A stretch of 28,609 nucleotides of DNA from Deltaproteobacteria bacterium. GTDB lineage: Bacteria; Myxococcota_A; UBA9042; DTJE01. The position numbers and the translations under genes were made by a program. Below are positions 7,568 through 15,376 of the stretch, piece after piece; within the stretch, counting starts at the first letter, position 1, and every line of letters begins with the position of its first letter. The stretch lies in the NCBI GenBank assembly GCA_016784945.1, contig JADHTP010000009.1, positions 1 through 28,609 of the forward strand, written 5' to 3'. Under the pieces are notes generated by a model. That model searched no databases and had not been told where the DNA came from. It saw only the letters and a program-made list of their open reading frames with translations.

Positions 7568-9412
7568 CTAGAAGTTGTATTCCATGGGGCTCTTGTCACC
7601 GGAGAGGATCTTGTCGGCGTTGGCTTTGACCTCGGGAAGGATGTTGTTGCAGAAGTACTGCGCCGACATCATCTTGCCGTGATAGAAGCCCACCTCCGGG
7701 TTGTCCGCCTCCAGCTTGGCCTTGTCGCCCAGGTTCATGGCGTTGTTTTCCTTGTACAGTTTCTGTAACTGTTCGTCGGCCACCAGGGCCTCCTTGAGGA
7801 GGTAGAACGCCATGCAGGTGTGCCCGAACGACTGCAGGAAGGTGGCTGCGTTCAGGGTCGGGAAGATGATGTCCTGCATGCCCACCGTGGCGAACTTCAT
7901 GGTCAGCTGCCCGATGACCGTGGCGGCCTCGCCCAGCTTGCCGGCGAACTTACCGATGGCCGGGTGCCCCTTGTATTTCATCACGAAGCCCTGCATCTCC
8001 TTCATGTACGACATGAAGACTGATCCGCCCTTCATTCCCAGTTTGCGACCGATGAGGTCCAGGGCCTGGATGCCGTTGGTGCCTTCGTAGATGGGGGCGA
8101 TGCGGGCGTCCCGAACGTACTGTTCGGCGGGATATTCGTCCACGTAACCGTAACCGCCCAGGCACTGCAACGCCAGGTTGCAGGAATCGAATCCCATGTC
8201 CGACCCGTAGGCCTTGCAGATGGGGGTGAGGACCTCAAGCCAGCCGTGGTACTTCTTGCGCTCGGCTTCGTCGGGGTCGGAGCGGGCCCGGTCCGCGTAA
8301 TAGGCAACGGAGTACAGCAGGGCCCGCAGACCCTCGGTAACGGATTTCTGCCACATGAGCATGCGGCGGATGTCGGGGTGCTCGATGATGGACACCCGGG
8401 GGGCCTTGGGGTCCTTCATCTGCGTGATGTTGGGGCCCTGGGTCCTTTCCTTACAGTAGTCCACGGCGGCGTGGTAGGCCGCGGCAGCCAGGGTCATGCC
8501 CTGACAACCCACCATGACGCGGGCCTCGTTCATCATCTGGAACATGATCTTGATGCCGTCAAGCTCCTGGCCCAGGATGTAACCCTCGCACTTGCCTTCT
8601 TCACCGAAGTTCATGACGCAGGTGGGGGAGGCCTTGATGCCCATCTTGTGCTCGATGCGACCCACTGTCACGTCGTTGAACTCGCCCTTGTTGCCGTTGT
8701 CGTCGGGGAGGTACTTGGGCACGATGAACAGGGATAGACCCTTGACGCCGGGAGGCGCATCGGGCGTGCGGGCCAGCACGGCGTGAACCACGTTTTCGGC
8801 CATGTCGTGATCGCCGCCGGTGATGAAGATCTTGCTGCCCTCGATGGAGTAGCGCCCGTTGTCGAGCTTGGTGGCGATGGTCTTGCTGGCACCCACGTCG
8901 GAGCCCGCGCCAGCCTCGGTGAGGCACATGGTACCGGACCACTCGGCGCTGAGCATCTTGGGCGCGAACAGGGCCTTCAGGTCGTCGCTACCCCACTCGG
9001 AAAGCAGGTTGATCACGCCCTCGGAAAGACCCACTGTCAGCGAAAACGACAGGCAGGCGCCCAGGAACATCTCGTGGATGACCTGTCCCATAACCAGGGG
9101 GAGGCCGTAACCGCCAAGTTCGGCTTCCTGCACGGAACCCACCCAGCCGGACTCCATGAACTTCTTGTAGGCTTCCACGAATTCCGGCGGCTCGGTGACC
9201 TTCCCGTCCTCGAACTTCACGCCGGCCTTGTCGCCCAGCTCGTTGAGGGGGGCCAGCACTTCACGGGCGAACCGGTAGGCTTCGGTGGTGAAGGTGTCGT
9301 AGTCGTCCTTGCCGAAGTCCTTGAACAGCTCGGTTTCCTGCAAGTCCTGGAGTTTCAGGAACTCGAAGAGAACGAACCGGATGTCTCGCAAATCCGCTTT
9401 GTATTCTGCCAT
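7568..9412 (-). CDS. Acyl-CoA dehydrogenase (large, about 600-residue type)
   Basis: This FAD enzyme introduces the alpha-beta double bond into an acyl-CoA, feeding electrons to ETF. The 614-residue protein has the helical N-terminal domain, the beta-domain landmarks MCLTEAGAGSDVGA and GSKIFITGGDHD, the C-terminal helical domain with QCLGGYGYVDEYPAEQYVRD, and IYEGTNGIQALDLIGRKL carrying the catalytic Glu at E443. An extra C-terminal domain of about 150 residues places it with the long subfamily that includes DmdC-like (methylmercaptopropionyl-CoA) dehydrogenases, rather than the 380-residue short-chain enzymes. The chain-length preference cannot be read from sequence. The ATG at 9412 has a clean GGAGG eight bases upstream. 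It lies divergent from the aminotransferase gene, and no other beta-oxidation gene is adjacent. Confidence 0.94.
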   Translation of the reverse strand: MAEYKADLRDIRFVLFEFLKLQDLQETELFKDFGKDDYDTFTTEAYRFAREVLAPLNELGDKAGVKFEDGKVTEPPEFVEAYKKFMESGWVGSVQEAELGGYGLPLVMGQVIHEMFLGACLSFSLTVGLSEGVINLLSEWGSDDLKALFAPKMLSAEWSGTMCLTEAGAGSDVGASKTIATKLDNGRYSIEGSKIFITGGDHDMAENVVHAVLARTPDAPPGVKGLSLFIVPKYLPDDNGNKGEFNDVTVGRIEHKMGIKASPTCVMNFGEEGKCEGYILGQELDGIKIMFQMMNEARVMVGCQGMTLAAAAYHAAVDYCKERTQGPNITQMKDPKAPRVSIIEHPDIRRMLMWQKSVTEGLRALLYSVAYYADRARSDPDEAERKKYHGWLEVLTPICKAYGSDMGFDSCNLALQCLGGYGYVDEYPAEQYVRDARIAPIYEGTNGIQALDLIGRKLGMKGGSVFMSYMKEMQGFVMKYKGHPAIGKFAGKLGEAATVIGQLTMKFATVGMQDIIFPTLNAATFLQSFGHTCMAFYLLKEALVADEQLQKLYKENNAMNLGDKAKLEADNPEVGFYHGKMMSAQYFCNNILPEVKANADKILSGDKSPMEYNF

Positions 9413-9453
9413 TTACGTGCCTCCAGGCTAGAGTTTTCAGATACCACCGGGAG

Positions 9454-9480
9454 ATTAGAAAGTATGACGCAATGAGTCAA
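9454..9480 (-). promoter_or_regulatory. Possible sigma-70 promoter for the acyl-CoA dehydrogenase gene
   Basis: On the minus strand TTGACT (9475-9480; 5 of 6) and TCTAAT (9454-9459; 5 of 6) stand 15 bases apart, shorter than the usual 16-18. It lies about 40 bases upstream of the ATG at 9412 and its GGAGG site. Confidence 0.4.
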
Positions 9481-9548
9481 GGGGTTTGGTCATGGTGACG
9501 CGTCCCTTTCCGATTGACCTTTTGCGCCGTAATGATATCTATTCTTCC

Positions 9549-10727
9549 ATGAGCATCTCGAACATCGTCAAACAGCAGATCACCCAGGGGTCCTGGATAC
9601 GCAGGATGTTCGAAGAGGGCATCCGGCTGAAGGCAAAGCACGGCACCGACAGCGTTTGCGATCTCACCCTGGGCAATCCCTACCTCGATCCGCCTCCCGA
9701 GTTCATGAAAGCCCTGCGCAAAGTGGTAAAGGACGAAAAGCCGGGCGTCCACGTCTACATGCAGAACAGCGGGTATCCGGAGACCCGCGACAGGGTGGCA
9801 GGCCGACTGCGAACAGACTTCGACCTGCCATTTACCCGGGACCACGTGGTCATGACCGTTGGCGCCGCCGGGGCGCTGAACGTGATTCTGAAAAGCATCG
9901 TCGAACCGGATGACGAGGTCATCCTGGTGTCGCCCTATTTCTGCGAATACGGCTTCTACATCTGCAACCATCAGGGGAAGAAGGTGGTGTCGCCCGCCAC
10001 CCGGGATTTCCTGCCGGACCTGGAAGACCTGGAAAGGCGTATCACGTCGCGGACGCGGGCCGTGATCATCAACTCCCCCAACAATCCGACTGGCCGACTG
10101 ATCCCGGCGGACACCCTGGAATCCCTGGGAAACCTGCTCAGAGCCAGGTCCGAGGACATTGGCCACATCATCTATCTTATTTCCGATGAGCCCTACCGGC
10201 GCCTGCTCTTCGACGGCCTGGAATACGTGAGCCCCCTGAAGTACTACGACGACACCCTGGTGGCCATGTCCCACTCGAAGGACCTGTCCCTGGCCGGCGA
10301 GCGGATCGGTTACCTGGCCATCAGTCCAAAGTGTCGCCATGCTGCGGACCTGTTTGATGCGGCCATTTTCCTTAACAGGACGCTCGGGTACATCAACGCG
10401 CCGGCCCTGATGCAAAGGATGCTGGCCGAAATCGAGGCGATCCGTCCCGACGTCAGAGTCTACCAGGCCAAGCGTGACATGCTGTACGGGGCCCTGAAGG
10501 ACATGGGATATGACGTGTTGAAACCGGAAGGGACTTTCTACATGTTTCCCCGTTCGCCCTTGCCGGACGACCTGGACTTCATCAAGGTACTCCAGGACCG
10601 CCTGGTTCTTGTCAGCCCTGGATCCGGTTTCGAATGCCCCGGATTCTTCCGCATTTCTTTCTGTGTGGATGACAGGGTGATCGAGAGGTCACTGCCCAGA
10701 TTCGAGGACGCCATGAAGAGTGTCTGA
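9549..10727 (+). CDS. PLP-dependent aminotransferase, class I/II
   Basis: This is a fold-type I aminotransferase of about 392 residues. Landmarks are the substrate loop LTLGNPYLDPPPEF, NSPNNPTGRLIP at about 174-185, the downstream ISDEPYRRLLFDG with the PLP-ring Asp and Tyr, and SHSKDLSLAGERIGY, where K244 should form the Schiff base. A late RISFC segment supplies the carboxylate-binding Arg. It resembles the aspartate/aromatic aminotransferase-like group, but the amino donor cannot be assigned. The start is uncertain. TTG at 9486 and ATG at 9492 (with AAGGGG upstream) are in frame, but the family normally starts close to MSISNIV, so I prefer the ATG at 9549 although its ribosome site is poor. 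A weak TTGACC element sits at 9514-9519. It is transcribed alone, facing the PilZ-like gene across a 29-base gap. Confidence 0.92.
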   Translation: MSISNIVKQQITQGSWIRRMFEEGIRLKAKHGTDSVCDLTLGNPYLDPPPEFMKALRKVVKDEKPGVHVYMQNSGYPETRDRVAGRLRTDFDLPFTRDHVVMTVGAAGALNVILKSIVEPDDEVILVSPYFCEYGFYICNHQGKKVVSPATRDFLPDLEDLERRITSRTRAVIINSPNNPTGRLIPADTLESLGNLLRARSEDIGHIIYLISDEPYRRLLFDGLEYVSPLKYYDDTLVAMSHSKDLSLAGERIGYLAISPKCRHAADLFDAAIFLNRTLGYINAPALMQRMLAEIEAIRPDVRVYQAKRDMLYGALKDMGYDVLKPEGTFYMFPRSPLPDDLDFIKVLQDRLVLVSPGSGFECPGFFRISFCVDDRVIERSLPRFEDAMKSV

Positions 10728-10756
10728 GGGACTCGGATGGGGGAACCTGGACGCCC

Positions 10757-11083
10757 CTAGGCCACGGCTTCTTCGGTCAGGAAGTCATTCATGGCAACGC
10801 GGTCCCGCGGGAACACGTGCTTGAACCGGTAGGTCACGGTGGTCGGTCCATTGCCGCCCACCACGCTGGTCACCTCACCGAGGGCCTTCACCCGGTAGCC
10901 GTTTTGGGGCAACTCGAACTCGAGCCAGGCGAAGCGGCCGGAAGGAATGGACTCCTGCCTCGCTTCCATGCCGTTCATGCCGATGCGTACCACGTCTCCC
11001 GACGAGCCGATTCCGGGCATGTCGAATCCCTTCATGGGAAAACCGGCATCGACCATTCCATCCCAGACGGTTTGTGCTTCCAT
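10757..11083 (-). CDS. Small PilZ-like protein lacking the c-di-GMP-binding residues
   Basis: This 108-residue protein has the beta-barrel pattern of a PilZ domain: GDVVRIGMNGMEA, then SGRFAWLEFELPQ, then VKALGEVTSVV, and a final VTYRFKHVFPRDRVAMNDFL that fits the typical last strand and helix. The features that bind cyclic di-GMP are not there. No RxxxR precedes the domain, and the [D/N]xSxxG position reads RIGMNG. It may be a structural or divergent PilZ. The ATG at 11083 has GAGGAGA about six bases upstream, a strong site. The gene is real with good confidence. The PilZ assignment is an inference from fold pattern, and a different small barrel is possible. A diguanylate cyclase gene sits 5.5 kb away but not in the same unit. 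Confidence 0.7.
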   Translation of the reverse strand: MEAQTVWDGMVDAGFPMKGFDMPGIGSSGDVVRIGMNGMEARQESIPSGRFAWLEFELPQNGYRVKALGEVTSVVGGNGPTTVTYRFKHVFPRDRVAMNDFLTEEAVA

Positions 11084-11112
11084 TTCGGTCTCCTCAAAGA
11101 TCCATCGATCTC

Positions 11113-11142
11113 AGTCTAAGAGGGTCCGGCGGATCCTACCAA
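11113..11142 (-). promoter_or_regulatory. Weak candidate promoter for the PilZ-like gene
   Basis: On the minus strand TTGGTA (11137-11142) and TAGACT (11113-11118) are 18 bases apart, each 4 of 6 to consensus, about 30 bases before the ATG at 11083. Confidence 0.3.
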
Positions 11143-11192
11143 GGAGACGTCTATGACATTGTTATGGATGAACATTCTTCGGGGTGTGGGAT

Positions 11193-11561
11193 CTATTTCT
11201 TGAACAGGCTTTCCAGCCGCTCCCGTGCCTCGTCAGCCGACTTGGGAGACGCCTTTTCCGTGGAGCCCCCGAAAAGGGACGCCAGCTTTTCCTTGGCTGC
11301 GTCCGCTTCGTCGTCCCCGGCGTCGTCAATGGGCTTGAAAGTGAAATAGAGACAGAAATTCCCTTCGGCCCGGTCCCGGATGAACTCGCCCTGGTGTTCG
11401 GTGCACTGGTTGTGCACGTCGGGATCCCAGAACTTGCAGTTGAAACAGCAGTGCAGGTAGGAATAGCAACTGGGGCACATGTCCCGTCGGCCAATCTTGA
11501 CCTCGAACATGAGTTCTTCTTTGCACTTGTAGCACCTGAATCTCGGGTCCGGCGTTTCCAT
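11193..11561 (-). CDS. Cys-rich zinc-ribbon protein with duplicated C-terminal motif
   Basis: This is a 122-residue conserved-looking protein of unknown function. The first half has nine cysteines. C10/C13 with C29/C32 look like one zinc ribbon, and C38/C39, C42, H50/C53 and C70 could form a second site. The core reads CFNCKFWDPDVHNQC followed by GNFCLYF. Small proteins with this kind of core occur in deltaproteobacteria, as far as I recall, without known role. The second half is charged and carries two near-identical 14-residue blocks, 86-99 and 109-122, both of the form A-D-x-A-[KR]-E-[KR]-L-x-S-L-F. The ATG at 11561 has GAGGTGA upstream. No signal peptide or membrane helix is present, so it is probably cytoplasmic. 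It is divergent from pdxB. Confidence 0.85.
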   Translation of the reverse strand: METPDPRFRCYKCKEELMFEVKIGRRDMCPSCYSYLHCCFNCKFWDPDVHNQCTEHQGEFIRDRAEGNFCLYFTFKPIDDAGDDEADAAKEKLASLFGGSTEKASPKSADEARERLESLFKK

Positions 11562-11601
11562 CGGGGCCTGTCACCTCGTTCAGAATCGGCAGGATATTAC
11601 C

Positions 11602-11636
11602 ATATCGCCAATAGCTTATCGCCCATCGCCTATCGC
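11602..11636. repeat. Five tandem 7-bp units (consensus CTATCGC)
   Basis: On the plus strand the units ATATCGC, CAATAGC, TTATCGC, CCATCGC and CTATCGC follow one another without gaps. The array lies in the 134-base divergent gap between the zinc-ribbon gene and pdxB. No reading frame, terminator or stem explains it. Confidence 0.8.
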
Positions 11637-11695
11637 TTGTGGCCGGTCGTTTGTCGCGTTAATGTCCCTTGAGCGGGTCCGGACGATTGTCTGAC

Positions 11696-12778
11696 ATGGC
11701 GAGAATCTACATCGACGGCTCCATCCGGGGTGGTAAGTCAGCCTTCGAGGGCCTGGGAACGGTGACCCTTTTCGACGGATACGCACTGAAAGAGGACCCG
11801 GGACTGGCCCGGGACGCCGAAATCCTGGTCACCCGCAGCATCACACACATCGGGGAGCCGTTGCTGTCTTCCTGCCCCGGCCTTCTGGCCGTGGCCTCGC
11901 CCACCATCGGCACGGACCACGTGGATTTTGATGCCCTGGCGCGGTACCGGACCGTCACGGATCGGCCGGTCCCCTGGTTTCACGCACCTGGCGCCACGTC
12001 GGGAGGCGTAGCCGATTTTGCCCTGGCCGCCATCGTGGAGTCCACGCAACGCCTCGACCGGCCAATGCAGGCTCTGCGGGTGGGCATCTGGGGCTTCGGC
12101 AATTGTGGGACGGCCCTGGCCGCCCGACTCCGTCGCTTCGCCCTGCCGTGGGTGGCCTATGATCCTCCCCTGGAGGAACGGTCGGATTTCAAGGGCGCCT
12201 CTCTGACAGACCTGTTGTCCTGCGACATCATCTCGTTGCACGTCCCACTCACCAGCGAACAACAGTCCCCCTGGCCCACCCATCACCGGGTAGATCGGAC
12301 CCTGCTGGAACAACTGTCGGGCGCACCCCGGATACTTGTCAACACGTCGCGAGGCGCCGTTGTCGACAACCGGGCCCTACTGGACAACCTGGAAAATGGC
12401 CGGTCCCTGGTAGCCTGCCTGGACGTGTGGGAAGATGAGCCGTTCCCCCTGGCGGACCTGGTGGAACGATGCGCTCTGGCAACCCCCCACTGTGCGGGCT
12501 CGGTCCTGGAAGGCCGCGATCGTTCGGTTTTCATGGTCCGTGACGCCGTGGCCGGTTTCCTCGGCCTGCCGATGCCCTCCAGTCCGCCTTCGAGCCCCGA
12601 CCATCGACCCGTGGCCACCGGCGACCCGCCGGTTCGGGGTTTCATGGACAAAGTCGACATCGGCGCCCTGTCGCACAGGTTCAAGTCCGCCTATGGTCGG
12701 GCGATCCCCGGTGATCGGGGGCGCGTGTTCGACGAAACAAGGGTCACGGCCGAAAGACACGAGGTTCGATGGGATTGA
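11696..12778 (+). CDS. pdxB: Erythronate-4-phosphate dehydrogenase (PdxB-like)
   Basis: PdxB oxidises 4-phosphoerythronate with NAD in the DXP-dependent pyridoxal phosphate pathway. The 360-residue protein is a D-2-hydroxyacid dehydrogenase. It has TVTLFDGYAL and ILVTRSITHIGEPLL near the start, PTIGTDHVD (69-77), the NAD motif GFGNCG (133-138) and YDPP (155-158). The catalytic set is R219 in NTSRGAVVDN, E248 in DVWEDEP and H265 in TPHCAG. GTDHVD, YDPP and the LEGR after the histidine distinguish PdxB from SerA-like relatives. The C-terminal dimerisation region (about 310-360) is short but keeps KSAYGR and FDETR. TTG at 11669 is in frame, but the ATG at 11696 matches the family start. The stop TGA is one base before the ATG of glnD, so the two are probably translationally coupled. 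Confidence 0.88.
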   Translation: MARIYIDGSIRGGKSAFEGLGTVTLFDGYALKEDPGLARDAEILVTRSITHIGEPLLSSCPGLLAVASPTIGTDHVDFDALARYRTVTDRPVPWFHAPGATSGGVADFALAAIVESTQRLDRPMQALRVGIWGFGNCGTALAARLRRFALPWVAYDPPLEERSDFKGASLTDLLSCDIISLHVPLTSEQQSPWPTHHRVDRTLLEQLSGAPRILVNTSRGAVVDNRALLDNLENGRSLVACLDVWEDEPFPLADLVERCALATPHCAGSVLEGRDRSVFMVRDAVAGFLGLPMPSSPPSSPDHRPVATGDPPVRGFMDKVDIGALSHRFKSAYGRAIPGDRGRVFDETRVTAERHEVRWD

Positions 12779-12779
12779 C

Positions 12780-15287
12780 ATGAAGAGGACCGTTTCCGAA
12801 GGACGGCAGGCCGCCATCGATGACTTCGCCATCGGAAAAACCGGTGGTCGGGACACGTCCATCGCATTGACCCGCCAGATGGACCGCTATCTCCTGGGGA
12901 ACATCGGGCCCTGCGCGAGCAGCGATGGGGGTTGGGCCGTGACGGCCGTGGGTAGCTATGGCCGTTCCGAGTTGTCCTTCGGATCGGACGTGGATTGCAT
13001 GCTGCTCCATGTGGGACCGGAACCACGTCATGCAGTCAGGAAGCTCGAGCAGTCGGTCAGGGAACTCTGGAACACGGGGATCCGGGCGTCCGTGGCGGTC
13101 TATCGCCTGGATCGGGCCCTGAACATGGCCCGACGGGACGACCGTGTCCTGTCTTCTCTTCTCGATCGTCGCCCTCTTTTCGGGGGCCCTTCGGTCCTGG
13201 CTTCCATCGAACGCCGCCTCGGTTACCTGGGTCGTACCAGAATGCGTCGGTTCGCCCGCTTCCTCGAAGACGAGGGCGATCGCCGCGCCCACGACCGGAA
13301 CCAGGACCTGTTCGCCTCCGAACCGGACATCAAGACAGGCAGAGGCTGTCTGAGGGACCTGGCGTCCATTGGCTGGCTTGTCCACCTCGCGGACCTTGTG
13401 CCGGCCGATTCGTCTTCCGTTTTTTTTCGGAGGGTCCGCCAGGCCGCGGTCAACGCGCGGGGGCGCCGAAAGCCGCTCGATGCCGCCCTCGAAACCCTGC
13501 TGTCCGTCAGGCACCACATGGGAGGTGTTCTCGGCGCCAGGCGGGAGTGCCTGACCCGTTCCGTTGCGTCCGGAAAGGACTTTGGCCCCGACCTGTGTCG
13601 AGCGCGTGTGGAGGTGTCATGTGTCAGGGAGGCGCTGATAGATGCCTTCGTTCGGGACGGACCCAGGCCCCGCCGCGGATTGCCGGCCGGCTGCCTGACG
13701 ACCCGGGGCGTCCTGTATGTACCCGACCCGGTCCGTGCCGGCTCGGACCCGATGCGTCTCCTGGAAATCCTGTCCGCCGCACTCCCCACGGGTCTGGCCC
13801 CCGAACCCGCGATGGCCTGCGCCGCCCGTTCGGTTCCATGGCGATCTTCCACCGGCGGCCAGGCACTTGTCGAACTCCTGTGTCAGCCATCCTGCGGTGA
13901 AGCACTGACCTGGCTGCATCGGTTCGGCCTGTTGCCGTCCCTGTTGCCGGCCTTGAGCGACGCCGAGGGCCTTGTTCCGGGCGACGAGATCCATGCCTAC
14001 ACCGTGGATCGGCACTCGGTGATGGCGGCCGGTAACATGGCGCGACTCCTGGACGGTGAGGCGGAACTCCCCCAGGGCACCGACGAGCGACTTCCCCTGG
14101 AACGACTCGAACGGGTGCCCCTGTTGCTGGCCGCCCTGTTGCACGACGTGGGGAAAGCCATGGGACCGCCCCATATGGTGAATGGGTCCCGGAAGGCCCA
14201 CGGGGCCTCACTCCGCCTGGGCCTTTCCAGGGATCAGGCCAAAATGGTCCGCTTCCTCTGCCTGAAACACATGGTGCTCCCCGAGGCCTCTACGGGACTG
14301 GACTGCGAAGACCCCACCGTTCAGTCGAGACTGGCCGAATCCCTGGAGTCCTCGGTCATGCTGGACGGGTGTTTCCTGCTGGCCATCGCGGACATGCGAT
14401 CGCTGGGTCCCGACGTGGACACGGGCTTCAGGGAAGAACTCCTCGCCAGGACATGGCATTCCGTGAGAACCCACATGGAAGGCCAGAGCGGGTCGGAAGC
14501 GTCCAGGGCCACGGCCATCAAGCGCAGGGATCAACTAATCCGACGGATGGAACGCAGCGCTCACACGGGGACATGGGCGTCGACATTCGTCGCCGACCTG
14601 CCCCACCGTTTCCTAACGGCCTTCGATTCGGCCACCCTGTGGTCACTGGTCCGGATGCTGCGCGAATCCAGGGCCTCGGGCTCCAGGGCCTCCATCCGCG
14701 CCCTTCGTGCCCGTGGTTCCTATGACGTGACCTGGGCCGGGCCGGATGACCTGGGTCTCCTGTCGTCCATCACCGGAAGCCTGGCCCTGGAGGGTCTGTC
14801 CATCCAGGAGGCCCGGATCTTTACCCTGCCGGGACGCCTTGTCCTGGATCGATTCCGCGTGTCGGACACCAGCGGACGCATCCTTTCCAGTCGGTCTCAA
14901 CGGGAGAGGGTCAGCGACCTGGTCGCCGGAGCCGCCAGGGACCGGTCCATCCACGGGCGCGTAGTGAGCCGAATGGGATCTACCCTGCGTGCGCTGGAAG
15001 GTGAATACGTGGCCGAAATGGACAACGGAGCATCGGAACGTGGAACCGTGCTCCGGGTCACCGGACCCGATGCCCCCGGTCTCCTCCACCTGGTGGCCCA
15101 CATCCTGTTCATACGCGGGATCGACGTAACCGGAGCCATCGTCACCACGGAAGCCGGTATCGTTCAGGACATCTTCTTCACCGAAACCGGTGGCGACGGC
15201 GGCAAGGTCACCGACCCGGAAACCATCCGGCGCGTCCTTCGGGCGATCACCCATCTCGGGGACGTGGAAGAAGGGACGGTCGACTGA
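12780..15287 (+). CDS. glnD: Bifunctional PII uridylyltransferase/uridylyl-removing enzyme
   Basis: GlnD senses glutamine and adds or removes UMP on PII signal proteins, controlling nitrogen assimilation. The 835-residue protein has the full architecture. The nucleotidyltransferase domain has GSYGRSELSFGSDVD (58-72) with D70 and D72. It is followed by PDIKTGRGCLRDL, a segment conserved in GlnD proteins. The HD phosphohydrolase domain keeps H412, H455-D456 (LLHDVGK), H474 and H497. Two ACT domains follow at about 648-715 and 755-825, the second starting VLRVTGPDAPGLL. All expected metal ligands are present, so both activities should be intact. The ATG at 12780 begins one base after the pdxB stop. 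The frame stays open upstream to 12435, but that part overlaps pdxB and is not GlnD-like. No PII (glnB) gene is in the window. Confidence 0.95.
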   Translation: MKRTVSEGRQAAIDDFAIGKTGGRDTSIALTRQMDRYLLGNIGPCASSDGGWAVTAVGSYGRSELSFGSDVDCMLLHVGPEPRHAVRKLEQSVRELWNTGIRASVAVYRLDRALNMARRDDRVLSSLLDRRPLFGGPSVLASIERRLGYLGRTRMRRFARFLEDEGDRRAHDRNQDLFASEPDIKTGRGCLRDLASIGWLVHLADLVPADSSSVFFRRVRQAAVNARGRRKPLDAALETLLSVRHHMGGVLGARRECLTRSVASGKDFGPDLCRARVEVSCVREALIDAFVRDGPRPRRGLPAGCLTTRGVLYVPDPVRAGSDPMRLLEILSAALPTGLAPEPAMACAARSVPWRSSTGGQALVELLCQPSCGEALTWLHRFGLLPSLLPALSDAEGLVPGDEIHAYTVDRHSVMAAGNMARLLDGEAELPQGTDERLPLERLERVPLLLAALLHDVGKAMGPPHMVNGSRKAHGASLRLGLSRDQAKMVRFLCLKHMVLPEASTGLDCEDPTVQSRLAESLESSVMLDGCFLLAIADMRSLGPDVDTGFREELLARTWHSVRTHMEGQSGSEASRATAIKRRDQLIRRMERSAHTGTWASTFVADLPHRFLTAFDSATLWSLVRMLRESRASGSRASIRALRARGSYDVTWAGPDDLGLLSSITGSLALEGLSIQEARIFTLPGRLVLDRFRVSDTSGRILSSRSQRERVSDLVAGAARDRSIHGRVVSRMGSTLRALEGEYVAEMDNGASERGTVLRVTGPDAPGLLHLVAHILFIRGIDVTGAIVTTEAGIVQDIFFTETGGDGGKVTDPETIRRVLRAITHLGDVEEGTVD

Positions 15288-15318
15288 TCTGGTTGCGTTT
15301 CTTCGTGGTCCGAAACCA

Positions 15319-15347
15319 TTGACTTTCGGCGACTTTGGAACCATAAT
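15319..15347 (+). promoter_or_regulatory. Strong predicted sigma-70 promoter upstream of the FHA gene
   Basis: TTGACT (15319-15324; 5 of 6) and CATAAT (15342-15347; 5 of 6) are exactly 17 bases apart. They lie in the 89-base gap after glnD, giving an expected transcript start near 15354, just before the AGGA ribosome site of the FHA gene. It probably drives the FHA, GT2, RNase E/G and serS run. Confidence 0.65.
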
Positions 15348-15376
15348 TTCGGGCGCGTTTACTAGGATGAACTGAC

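Noticed and set aside
10728..10756. Possible bidirectional terminator between the aminotransferase and the PilZ-like gene
   Set aside because: Only a GGGG/CCCC pairing with a loop of about ten bases and no T-run is visible, too weak to call.
12435..12779. N-terminal extension of the glnD frame into pdxB
   Set aside because: The extension overlaps coding sequence of pdxB in another frame and is not GlnD-like. The ATG at 12780 gives the normal family length.
15367..15375. ATG-AAC-TGA minimal open frame just before the FHA gene
   Set aside because: A two-codon frame arises easily by chance, and the real ATG at 15377 has its own ribosome site in the same place.
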